64,000 nucleotides of DNA, taken from NCBI GenBank assembly GCA_037576195.1, contig JAQZDE010000012.1:361001-425000 (forward strand), in the 5' to 3' direction. The translations under genes were made by a program, and so were the position numbers. Positions 38,001 to 50,200 of this stretch are shown in pieces. Within the stretch, counting starts at the first letter, position 1. Every line of letters begins with the position of its first letter. The notes beneath the pieces were generated by a model. The model saw nothing but the letters and a program-made list of their open reading frames with translations, did not search any database and had not been told where the DNA came from. This stretch comes from Phytoseiulus persimilis. Lineage: Eukaryota > Arthropoda > Arachnida > Mesostigmata > Phytoseiidae.

Positions 38001-41000
38001 ACCAGAGTTCCTCCGCTAACATGCTTCATCAGTACGCAATTCTGCGCTTGAAACTCCCTGGAATCGAGAGGTTGACATTCCTCATGAATGCGATCGGCAC
38101 GATCATGATTCATTGGAATCAACCTTTTATGTCGCGCGAGGTCCGTCTGGATTGCGCAACACTGGACCCATTCTGATCGAAATTCCTTGTAACAGATTTC
38201 CTGAGGCGGGGATCGGAACTCCTCAGGACGTCACTGATAAGGACTGGACTGCGGACTCGAAAAACCACACGTCGCCTTTCTGCCACACTAAACAACCAGG
38301 AATTCGCGCATAGCCTGTCTCTATGCTTCAGGGTTTGCAGGAACTAGTTTTGTAGTGAGCTGGCCGTTCAGGGTCCAGGGATCCCATCCAACGAGCTCAT
38401 GCGTGTCTTTAGCAAACGATCCTGTTCCCCAGACCGTCAGGAGGTTTTCAATACTCCACACTCTCCGCTATCGTTTTCCATTGCGAACAGTCAGTCGCGG
38501 AGAGGTTCGACGAGCGAACCGCACGATGGAGCAAAAAGGCAGCGTGTCTTGTGGAGTGAACAGGCCGACTCGGCGGTCGCGAGAGGGAGCCACGGAGCTC
38601 GCTATCCGAGAAGAATCGATTGAAGCTGGCAGGACATCGTCCTCGTTGCGTGTCGTCCTTTCGCTCGGAGCTAAGCGACTCCTGGGGGCTCCGCGGAGGC
38701 TGCGCGCCGAGCCGAGGGAAACAGAGAGAAGGAGAGACATGGACTCCACAAACATCGAGGAGCACGGACTCTAGGCTCAGCTTAGGAAAATTCAAGCCCG
38801 TCGACGCGACTTTCGGTGATTTGTGTAGTTTCCGACGAGTGTTCGATTTGGTTTCGAGCCCGGAGACTTCGAATCTACGCTGGGGTTGCGTGCGGGCGAA
38901 TTCAAAGCGCTCAGAAGTGTTTTTCACGCACAGTTTAGGCCATGCCCCGCAGTGTGTGTTCGGCTGTGTACGTTCGGATGCGCTCTCAGTGACTACTCGA
39001 AGTGCCGTCTGAGTTTCTTGATGTGAATTATTAGTTCGTGCTGCAATCGACCCCAGTTGTTTTTCGTTGCCAGTATGATGAGGTGAGTTTCCAACTCGTG
39101 CGCCAATCCGATGACGAATTCGAATTCGCACCACACGGTTTGCGTCATTCCCTGTCTGCTCGGCTAAATTTAGTTCCTTGAAGCAAAAATAGGAAACTTT
39201 AGGAGCAATCTTTAGCTGCTCTACAACGTCCGAGTCCTCCAAAGGCAAGCAAGACGCCGCGGGAGGATGCGGGCATGGAGAAATGTCCGAAATTCGGAGG
39301 GTCAGGCCGACTCCGGAGAGGCTCCAGCAAGCACGTTCAATGAGCACAAAGCGTTTTTTTTGCTCTTTGAGAGCAGAAGCTCGGTACCATGATCGCGATG
39401 GGGTTCCCGGGTATGAGAGACTTCGTCGAAAAGCGGTAGAAGTCCTTTCGAGGGTCGGAATCGTCAGCAGATTTTTTTTGGCAGGGCGCCAACTAGTGGT
39501 CCGCGTGTTCTCCGCACCCCGGCTTCCGAGAGACGTCGGCCGTGTTCGATGTCAAGGCTTCCTGTGTGTCGTTTCCGAACGATTTCTCGGAGTCGAGGTG
39601 GTTCCCATCCATGTCCAGGTGGATTCAACAGGTCAAGAGCGGAATCATCGTATGTAACTTTTCGTACGGAGAGGCCCCCATGAGGTCCACAAGGGCGCTC
39701 CCATGGCAGGCCTAAAGGTGGAGGTTGACCGCAATCGCCATGAAGCAGACCCCTTCCCGAATCTAATGAGTTCGTGGGAGTTTTGAGTAAACATCCCAAG
39801 CGGTGCATTCCCAATTCCCGAAATACATCGGATTCGAATGGGAATGTTCGTAACTCCATGTTTGTTGTTGTAGACAGGCCAAGCGCATCTCCGAAGGTGA
39901 ACAGGGGGGGCGGACAGCGCAGCGAAGGGGAAAGATGGGGGAGCGCTTGGGGGCATCTGAGCTCAGCGGATCGATGCTATTCTATTCGTTCATGCATTAC
40001 CGCCGATGCATAAGCTGTTCGTTATCCTCAACTACGTTGAATGAACTCAACTATTGAGAGCTTCGTTTCTTCGTGTTCCTGCTTACTTGTCTGTGTGCGG
40101 CTTTCCTCGAATACACGATCGGCGGGCCTGCCTGCCTGCCGGCTGGTTGGCTGGTAAGGACCAGTAACGCGCTCGAACAGGAAGGAGTCCTTGACGGGTT
40201 TCCTCCGCGAATGAGGAACCGAATCGCCGCGGGCTCTCTCGGCAGGCACTCAATACAGCCGTGCCGAATATGCGTCCCACTTATCCTTCTCGGGCTGCAG
40301 CCGCCGTCTCCGCTGCCGGTCCGGAGGTGGCGGCAGTTCGAACACTTTTCCGATCACTTTTCGCGATTTTCAGATTAATAAAAGTCGGAAATACGATGAA
40401 AGAAGTTCGTTCGAGTCGCAGATGGTCTGCACCGACCGCCAGATGTCTCGTCGGAAGCCCGCGAACGAGTGGAAGGCGATGGCAGCGGATGAGCGACCGC
40501 GTCAGAGCCAAGTCTGGTAGATTTTCCCCATTTTTCGCACGGGATTCACATGCGATTTATCGAGCAGAACCCGCCATGAGGTTAGCCGTGCAATAAGTGG
40601 GTCAGGCATCGTTCGCGGTGGACAGGCGGACAGTCGGGCAGCCGGCCGGCCGGCGAGCGGGCCACCAAGTCGATGCGCAGGAATACCTGGCCGCCGTTCT
40701 GATTACTCGGCCGCACATCGATACGTTTCGTTCGACTCGTTCCACAACTAACCAACCACCCAGACAGAGACTGTAGACGACGGAACCGACTGCCAGCCAA
40801 CGAACATATCAAGCGAGTCACTCGCTATTAGATGAACGAGCGAAGTTGGCGATATTGCATTTATATTCACAACTCTATTTCCTCGCGTTCGGTTGCTCCT
40901 TCTTCCTTCTCTCGTGGAAGCGAAACTCGCAGGATCGAGTTTGAGGAACAGCGTCCCCGACGCGAATGCATGACCGCAAAGATTGCTTGACCAATGAGGA

Positions 41001-43983
41001 GAATCTTCTGACCCATCGTACGAGCTGAGCAAGACATATAAAAGTCGACCGCGTGTGCGATCGAGGCCCCGGTCGCCGGCTCGGTAATAAACGCATTTGG
41101 TGAGCGCACGTCGGATGCCGCTTGAACGTCGAGGATTACTCTCGTGGATTTTTCTCGCCGTTTTTTGTCGGTATCCTCTCGAAACTAATGGCTTTTGAAC
41201 GAGAACCCCACGAACGTTAAGCGGACCTGCTCGCTAAATGGGAGCTCCCTGGACGCCGCACCTCGCGGCGCGAAGACAGCCGTAGCCGAGGGATCTAACC
41301 GAACTACCTGCGGCTCCGTATTCCCGTACCTACAAAGCTCCACCGGGGCACAATCCCATGGGACCATAACGAGAAACCAACGGACCCGGGCATCCCAATA
41401 GATTAACTTTCCGGGATTCGTTTCTGCAGAGAGGAACTTGGCGTGTGATCGGGGACATTCCGAGTTTCACGTCCCTTAACGAGTTCCCACGGAAGGACTG
41501 GTTATAACTTAGAACACAGTCGTTGCCGGCGTTCTCTTGGTACGGGACCGCGGCCAAGTTTGAATGGGAGGGGTGCCGGCGGATGGTTCTGCTCGGAGCT
41601 GATGAAGATTGCCGACGGATATGCCATATCTTACACTGATCATGAGTTCTGTCAGTGAGAACTAGGGTGCTGATGATAGTTCTGGCAGTATCGAGGACGC
41701 TGACTGACTGAGCTGGGCTGTGGGGAATCGACGCAACTCGCCGCAAACTTTGCTCGTCTCGCGGCTATTTCGAGGTTCACGAATCGGCTGCAGGTGCTCT
41801 GAGTTCTGGAAACGACGAGCCTTGCGGGGCCGGGGCTCCTCCTCGATCGGGTGCTCGCGAAACTGATCATGTTGAGAATGCTCGAGCAAGCTGCCGATCA
41901 TTCCCACATCTCCTCGTGGGGAGCGAACAATAGCAGCAACGAGAACGACATATGTACGCAAACAACATTGTGATTGTTACCGCTTCGATAGTGAGATGGA
42001 AAACAGAGGGAAGCTTCCCGTTTGCGAAATGAACGTTGGACGCAGGAAGAAGTCAGGAGAGATTTCCCCTTCGTTTCGACTGCGTGATAGAAGAGCCAGC
42101 TCACACCTCCCCGAGAAGCGGTCTCTCAGAGCCCTCTTTCCGCGCCTGACACCGACGAGGTCAAAGAGATTTCGTTCATGCGGAAAAATCTCTTCTCCTC
42201 TTTTTTCGGCTGACGTCTCCGTCGCTCCCTCCGTAAGTTCCTGTTCTCAGCCTTGGCTTTCTTTTTCAAGCAAAGTTGATGGATCTGATGATGGTTGAAG
42301 TTCAACTGTGTTCGGGCAAGCACCCTACCCATCGGAACTCAATTTGTTTTCCAAAAGTGATGGTGTCCATGATGATGATAATGATAGACCTGCCGCTCCG
42401 GAACCGTCGGCGATTTGCGATTCCGTGTGCGACTGGCGGGGAATAAGTCAGCGCGCACTCTTCTGTGGCCAATGGAGCGATTCGTGTTCGGTGCTCACTT
42501 GGCCACAGCTAGTGATCCTCGTTGCGGGACTCCTGGGAGGCGTTAAGAACTGTGTAACTAGCCAGCCAGCCACCCATTCGGCCACCGAGGGAGCGGAATC
42601 ACAGACATAGTAACTGACTAAACAGCCCGGTCAGCTGTTATCTGGTAGATCTGTCCTGGCAGCGGGGAACAGGATCGATTCAGGGATGTAATAGAAAGCG
42701 CTGCTGCGGTCTCTCTCGCTCCTTCAGGCCTGCCGGAAGAGAGCATTCCGGTCAGCCGGTCAGCCAGGGAACTAACCAGCCGGCCGGCGACCCCGCCTGC
42801 CAACAAAGCAAACAAAACGTTCTCAGGAGTGATCTGCAAAGTCAGTAATTAGCATACGGTGAAGACGTCTCTCAACCGAACGAATTCGGTTAGGTGTGGA
42901 TCCAGCGAGAGCAGCTGAACTGAGTTTTCGCACTGTGCCGCGTCACGTCGGCTATCGGCCGGGAGCTCGAATCGATGCCTTGCTGGCGCCTGTATGTTGA
43001 AAGATTCGTGGCGTCGTCCCTGTACGAATTTCCGAGCCTGGCTAGACTTCTCGATCATCTTATCGGGGAATTGAGTGATACTCAAACCCGGCTGTATCCT
43101 CGCACAGTCGAGATAGAGAGTTTTTTCTTCTGCGATCCGAACCCTCATTTGATCCATGAGGGCAGGACCTGGAAAACCGCGCATGGCGAGGAGCATTATC
43201 GGAATGCTAGATCGATAACTCAACCCGCCCGACTTTCATCCGCTTGCTCGAGACACGAGCAGCTGATTCAAGGGCTTCTCGTTGAAATTGAACATGGGAG
43301 ATTTGAGCCTGCTGACGCTCGAGAAATCCCGGTACATCGGATCGGAGCTCCGGGTATCAGACGAGTAACAGGAACGACCGGATCGACGACCAATGAAGCA
43401 ATATTAGGAATCGAGAGAGAAATGAGATTTTCCTCGCTTGCAGGTTGAGATGTTGGAGTGGGCCGCACCGCTGAACCGCCACGAGAGCCGTCTGGAAGCA
43501 ACTCTTTCATCTGTACGTTACTTCGTTGGTTTTCAGGAACAATTGGTTCTGTAAAGCATCGTCCGATGACGTTTGAGGATTGGCACACTAAATCATCAGG
43601 TGAGACTCGTTTCCTGCTCGAGTAGCTCGGAAATGGTGCTCTGGCTTGAAAATGAGGCAGAAATCTTGCGAGAAGTCTGTCGACAGCAAAAAGCGAGCAT
43701 GAGGACAGCCAATGCCGGTCTGGTCCAATACAACCCAAAATATCCTCTCATACGGCTGATCGGCGCGGCGGCTGAAGTGAGCCTAAAGTGTTTTTGCGGC
43801 ATCTCTCTGCTTCCCGCAAGTGACTGCTGGAAAGTTTTTGCACCAACGTCCAGGAAACAAAATACCAGTCGACCGTATGAGCTGTTGGCTCAAGGCCTTC
43901 TTGTGGCTGTCGACGCCATTCAGGCTTTTTCGCAGCTTTCCTCGAAGCCCATTCTCAACGTTTCTTCCCCTCATTCCCCACAG
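35043..43983. other. About 9 kb without a recognised gene
   Basis: Holds many open frames on both strands, including a 299-codon minus-strand frame at 38448-39347. Near 36.2-38.1 kb several minus-strand segments look coding but cannot be joined without in-frame stops. The 40-43 kb part is GC-rich, with repeated CCGGC/GGCTGG tracts, and may contain the promoter of the SYD-1-like gene. I cannot support a gene in it. Confidence 0.3.
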
Positions 43984-44210
43984 GTCAGACAACACTGATT
44001 ACGGACCAAAAACTGAAGAATGAGCTGCTCGCTGACCAGTATTTGGGGGAGCATGGATCTCACTCTGGAGTCCACGTTGCAACGGCCAACGGATCAGGGC
44101 AACACCTGCAGTTTGGCGGCGCACCGAACGCCCACTTGCTCCCGCACCAGAGCTCGCCGAGGCTGATTCCACCCCTTCATGATAAGTTCACCCACTTACT
44201 GGCGGACACC

Positions 44211-47200
44211 ATGTTTTGCTGCGGACGGAGAAAGGTAAGCAGATGTAAACGCTCGATCCTTCATTTGCCAAGCGTTCTCTGCACGGTAGCTCTCCGCATG
44301 CATGTCCACCGCGTGCATGTCCTCAGACAGCTCCTTCCGCCTCCCCCCTCCCGAGCGGCTCGTATTGTTGTGCCTCGAAAGATCTCGTATTCAAGGTCGG
44401 AGTCATCTGCTCTCCTTCGATTCTCGAACTATAGCTCCGTAACTCGATGTTTCCCTATCTCATTTTGTCTCGTCGAGTCCTCATTCAGTCCCCAAACCTC
44501 ATGATTCCCGTCCTTCCAGCAGCATAATCACCTCTTGAGTAGTTGAACAGCGTCGACAGCTACACGGTTCTCCTATCTCTTATCGAGTTTCTCGTCTACA
44601 TGATTAGCACCGAGGGCAGTCAGTCGGAGACCAGAGATTAAACGTGGACCTCGAAGCACTTTGCGCAGACTTCACACGAGATTGTTCCAAGAGCCCTCCA
44701 AGTGAGCTCTCGACCATGGGGAGGGGGATTGCGGCAACTCCCGATCGTACAAACTAGGATCGTTATCAGCATGAGTGGTTATTTGGAATGAAGGAAACTC
44801 AGATCGGAGGGATCGGAACTCAGAGGTCCATGAAACTTCCCGCAATGGGTCTTTTCAGGTTAAATGGGAGTGGGCATCGAAAGGTTTTGCTGTTGAAGAT
44901 ACAATCTTGGGCAGCTCGGAGTTCGTTTGCTGACCAGCTGTGCCTCTGTCGTCTCTTTTCCCTTGAGTAGCCGACGGAAGAAGCACGCCACCTCGTTCGT
45001 GCCACCATTGGAATCCGATACAGCTGCTGTTCTGCCTTGAATCTTTCCCCAACCAGTGAAAGTTGGACGGCGTCGATTACTTCAGCTCCGTCGTTTCCTT
45101 TCACTCCTGCTGTAGCCATTTCTTGACATAATCGCAGGGTCGTGTTATGGCTGGCAATTGGAGCTGCCAACCGCAACCTACAAATAAATAGCCCGATGAT
45201 GGCTCGACGTGATCCATAGTTTCCGAAGACCGACGGCGGCGAGCGCGAACTTTCCAATTTCGAAATTGACAACACTTCGTGTTCGAGAAGAAACCCGGTG
45301 ATTTGAAGGCAACAAGGGGAAACCTCGCCCGCCGTTGTCGGCCCGGTGCTCTTTATCTACGGGCGGAGCCATTCCAGGGACAAAATGACACTTATCGGAA
45401 GGAGAAAAACGAGGACTAAGGGAATACAAGCCGCCAGCCGACCTGACGCAACCTCGCTCGTTCGACCGTCTGTCCGTGCCACCGGCCGCCCGGCCGCACG
45501 CTTAGTTGCTTGACCCTGTGACGGGACGGCTGGCAGCCGTTACGTTATCACTTCATGTTTGCCGTCGTGGGCTTCTCCGTCTCTGAACGATCTCTGTCGC
45601 CTTCTCCACGGCGAGCGCTTCAATGGCAGCGTATGTTTGACTGTTGTACTCGTTCTCCCAGGCGTGCACATCATTCTGCTTGATGAGAGATTCTCGACAT
45701 CTGTTTTCGGAGGGAGAGAAACTCCCATCGAAAATGTCGTTCTAAAGACCGCAGGAAAGCCGACTCCTGGAAATACGGATGCCAGGAATCGATGAGAGTT
45801 CTCTCTCGCTTCGAGGCTGGCATCGCGGAGTGAAGAGACGCGGAGCATGATCGCGATCCAGAGAGAAAGCGTAGGAATGTTCTAATTTAGGCCTCTCGTT
45901 CTGGTTGCAGGACACGCATGAAACAGAGTTTGCCGTCGGCGTCGACGGCAGCGATGGCCGCCACCTTTTCTACAATATGTCGACAGGCGCAGGCCGCGGT
46001 CGAGGGATGGGGAGCCAGTTCCACGGCGGCGGCGGCGGCGCTGGTGGGCAACCGATGGCCAACGGTATTTCGGCCCCGCTTGGCAGAGGCCGTTTGGCTC
46101 CGGGACAGGTGCCCGAGATGGTTATCCAAAGCGATTTCCGGAAAATCTCCGGGATTTCAACAGATGTCTTCAGACAAATCGAAGCGGTAGAAAATTCGTA
46201 CGACGCCCAAACAGCGGCAAACATGGAGCTGGTTGAGAGACGCGGTGAGATGGTGATTCGCTTGCTGGACCCACGATCGCTCGGTCGTGTCGGTCAGGAA
46301 TTCGGACGACGTTACATTGAAGCCGCGGCTACCTCGCATGCCATCCGCTTCGTAGAAATCATTAAGCGGCCTGGACAAACCCTAGGGCTGTACATTCGCG
46401 AGGGGGACGCCCAATTCACCTATGAGGGCGTATACATTTCAAGGATCGCTATCGAAAGCGCGGTCTACTCGTCCGGTCTGCTAAAAGTGGGCGACGAGAT
46501 CCTCGCGGTCAATCTGGTTGACGTCCGTCACATGAGCCTCGATGATGTTGTCATAATTATGTCTATACCGCGACGTCTCGTTCTCACTATACGCGCGTCA
46601 TCCCATCCGCCTACTCACCACCTCCAACAGCAGCAACATCAGCACCAGAACCAACAGCTGCAGCCGCATCAGCAGCAGCAGCAACAGCACCACCCGAACT
46701 CTGTCGCTTCGATATCGGTGTCGGCGCTGCAACAGCAAGAAAACCCCTACGGGAACACCCTCGACCGGCCCAGACCTGTCGTGGTCATCAAGAAGGACAT
46801 GAACGATGAAGAAGACGGTCAGCGAGAGTTTTATAAGCCTCCTGGCGTTCCGATCGGCTACGAGGATCCGTACGGCTTCGGAGCACGTGTTTCAGTACAA
46901 TCAACTCAGCCAAAACTGCAGCATCAGTATCCGAAAACGTTGGACAACTTCGCAGACCAAGTGCATGCTTTCGGCACGACGCCGCGGGGAACGACGCCCA
47001 CAGGAAGGGTTCACGAAAACTACGACTACTCCAAGTCGCTGAGTCGCGTCGGCCAGCCCGAGAGACCTCAATCTCGGCAGGGCCGCTTCATGACGGCCGA
47101 TAGGGCCATGATGAGAACCGAAAGCGAACAGCGACTTGCTGCTGCCGCCCTGGCTCAAGGAGCCGCAAACATCGCAAACCAGAGGCAGAACTCCTTTGAT

Positions 47201-50200
47201 CGGTGAGTTCAAGACGTCATGAGACTTTGTTGATACGAAGACCCCGACGAAGGATGAGGGAGGGATCGGAAGTTTTGGATTTCGTTTGTAGCAGGCGTTC
47301 CTCCGCGTTCTTTCGAGTAGAATTAGACTCTTGTAGTCGCAGACGCAGTCAGGTCACGTGCTCCCATTTCCAAAGGTACTACTCGTTAAGCCTGAGACCC
47401 AAGATGAGCAGTGCAGGTCCAACGACTCCACTGCAGAGTAAAACCCTCGGCAGGCCGGGGACGTCAGCCGGATACTCGGCTGAGGATTATCCGTATCTCT
47501 CCGCAAGTCGACAGAATCTCCAGGTGAGATTTCTCGCTGATTGTTCCAGAGCTCCTTGGATATGATCATAGCCCGGCGGACCCTCAGGAGCCGAACGCGC
47601 ACGCAGTTCAGCGGGTCCCACATCGCTCGGCGGTGTGCGCGCAGCGGCTCTCCAGTCGACTCGCGGGGGCTTGGTTCTCTCCCCGTATTGCGTCGGTGTT
47701 TTTTTCCCGCGTGGGGCTTCGCTCGAGAGCCATCGTGATGACTCAGCAAGTTCGGTATTACTCCACACTTTGGCTTTCGGTGGAGGACGTTCAACGAGAA
47801 CGTCAGCCAGAGCGCCAAGGACAGTCCTAAGATCGGTCCCAGACTCGACCTGTCTCGCTTCCTCAATAAATTCATATTTCAAAAGTTCCGCCGGCTATGA
47901 CGCCGAGTCTCAACCTGTGGTCGTCCGCCGTACTGCTCCGGAGGGAAATGATTGCGACATTTCGAACAGCTTTTCGGAGATGATTTCTCCCAGTTTTTCC
48001 TACGCCATTCCTCATTCTCTTCTCGGAACAGGCTGCTGCTGCGGCAGCTGCTGCAGGAATCAGGCGCGCCTCACTGATGGAGTCGAGTTCCGACACCGAG
48101 ATGTGTTCATCCCGAGACCTTTTGCTTGGACGTGGAATGCCTCGCTCAATGAGTGGGATCCAGCGCCCAACGGGAAGAAGCAACTCGCTGCCTCGAGTAC
48201 GAACAGCAGGAATCATTTCGGCCGCCATGGCCGCCGCGGAGTCTGAATACCGTCGACAACAGAGCTTGAATCGCTATGGAGATGAAGAACAAGACCTACA
48301 GGTTTGTTTCGGGAAATCAGTGGAAATGAATGGCACAAAACAGCGAACGAGCGCTCACAAAGCACTCGGCAAAATCTCTCGGCTGGGTTTCCCGGATGAG
48401 GTCGATCTAGAACTCGCAAATTAAACGGTTGCCGGAGCCACGCTCGGATCGGTAACATCACGAAATTTGAATAAACTCGCAGAGCTCGTTTCGCCCTCTC
48501 CTTTGTGAAGTCTGTGACGAGCTTCCGCAGGTTTTAGGATCACTGCTTTGAAATCTGAAAACTTTATGAGGGCCCCATCCGAATCTCAAGCATTCGCTAT
48601 TTCTCGGCCTCGACAATCCATCAGGAGTGTTTGATCTCTCTGCTTGACCGAGTACGTCACGAACGGGCAGACAAAATGAAAGTTCTTGGGAACGAACTTC
48701 CCTTCGCTAACAGGATCCTTCTCTGCAGGATCGGCGACGCCGCCAATCTGCTGGAAGTTCTTCGGGACGCTACGATGCCTTGTCCGGTAAGTTGTCAACG
48801 ACTTCACTGCGCAAGGATCTGTCGTTGCCCAGGATCGCTGCCCACTCGACAGACTCGCTGTTAGAGAGCCTCCGTCAGGATAACAGAATCCTAGCCGCTG
48901 CCGGATCTGCTGCAACGCTGGGCCGATCAACGTCGGCCCTCGGCTTCGCTTCCCGTCAGAATAATCTTCCGCACGCCTTCAGCATGGATTACATCAAACT
49001 CCCACATTTGAGCGGTGAGTGATGACGAGAACCAGTTGCCAAACCACGACAGGGAGCGCGCAACAGGTCCTCCTTTACCATTCACCCCATCGTCGTTATA
49101 CCTGAGCTTGAGAATGGGGGAGAATCTTCGGGAAGAGGCGCGGGGAAGGATCGAATCAGATGAGAAGAGGAAACAGAGCCGCGCGGGCTTAGAGAGGATT
49201 CGGGGGAATTCGGAGGACTGAGATTCTGAGGAAATCGCGGAAACCGCGATTCTTGGCCTTTCCTGCGGTTTCTGGCCTCCTCCGCGATTTATGTCGTTTC
49301 CGGCTTACACCACGATGACCGAGGACGAATCACTGCAGTAGCTTTTGAGTTCGTCTTCGAGCACATTCTCGGGTGCGACGAAGTAGACTTGGCGAAGGCG
49401 GAGCTCAGAATGTTCTTGAACTTGATCAAGGACTTCAATTGCATCAGTCACCCCGCGGACTTCTGGCTCGCCTCAGCTCAACGCTTCATGAAACTTTCTC
49501 TGATAGCGCTAATTCGCCTCAGCGTTCCCGTCGGCAGTGTTGCCGCGCAGCGGTCTCTCAGCATCTCGAGAGTATCGAGAAATGACCGCCGTGGCATCGC
49601 TGAACCAGATTAAGTCGCCTACAACATGCTTCATCCGAACGCCGGTATGCTATGGACGTTGGATGCAAATCGAGCTCAACGCAAATCTTCACTTTGATAT
49701 TCCAAGTCAAATCCGTTCTCATTGTCTGAGGTGGACGAATTCCCAGGTTGTGATGGGACCTCTCTGGTAATGCAAGGTGCTCATGTTGTGCACAAATGGA
49801 GAAAATAGTGTGTTTTCGCATCGTTGCGCCATGTACTCAGTTTTGATCAAGTTTGCTGCGGAACTCACACGATATCATCACTCTTCACGATTCTCGAGCG
49901 ATTTACTCAGTTTCCGCGATTTACGATTCGTTACCGCGACTCGCCCGCGACGAAGACCGAGGCGAAGTTCCGGAACGAGATTTCTGACCGTGGATCTTTG
50001 TTGTGGGGATTTTCTCTCCTTTGAGAACTTGAGTGCAGTAGATCCTCCGGCGATTCTCGAAGGATCCAAATTTCCTCCAGCGGCTGAGATGCAAATCCAG
50101 GGGTTCAGTTGGGAGCTGGAGGGAGGAATCAGGAAATGATCAGAAGCACTCATTCAACGGGATCTATCCCATTCCTTTCATGATGCAGGTGCAGATAAAA

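Noticed and set aside
43268..43998. Long open frames on both strands upstream of the SYD-1-like gene
   Set aside because: Both strands look partly coding, neither joins to the SYD-1-like exons in phase, and no motif is recognised.
48032..48056. Tandem GCAG acceptors at the poly-Ala start of a SYD-1-like exon
   Set aside because: The downstream GCAG sites would shift the frame (offsets of 16 and 25 bases), so they are not useful alternative acceptors.
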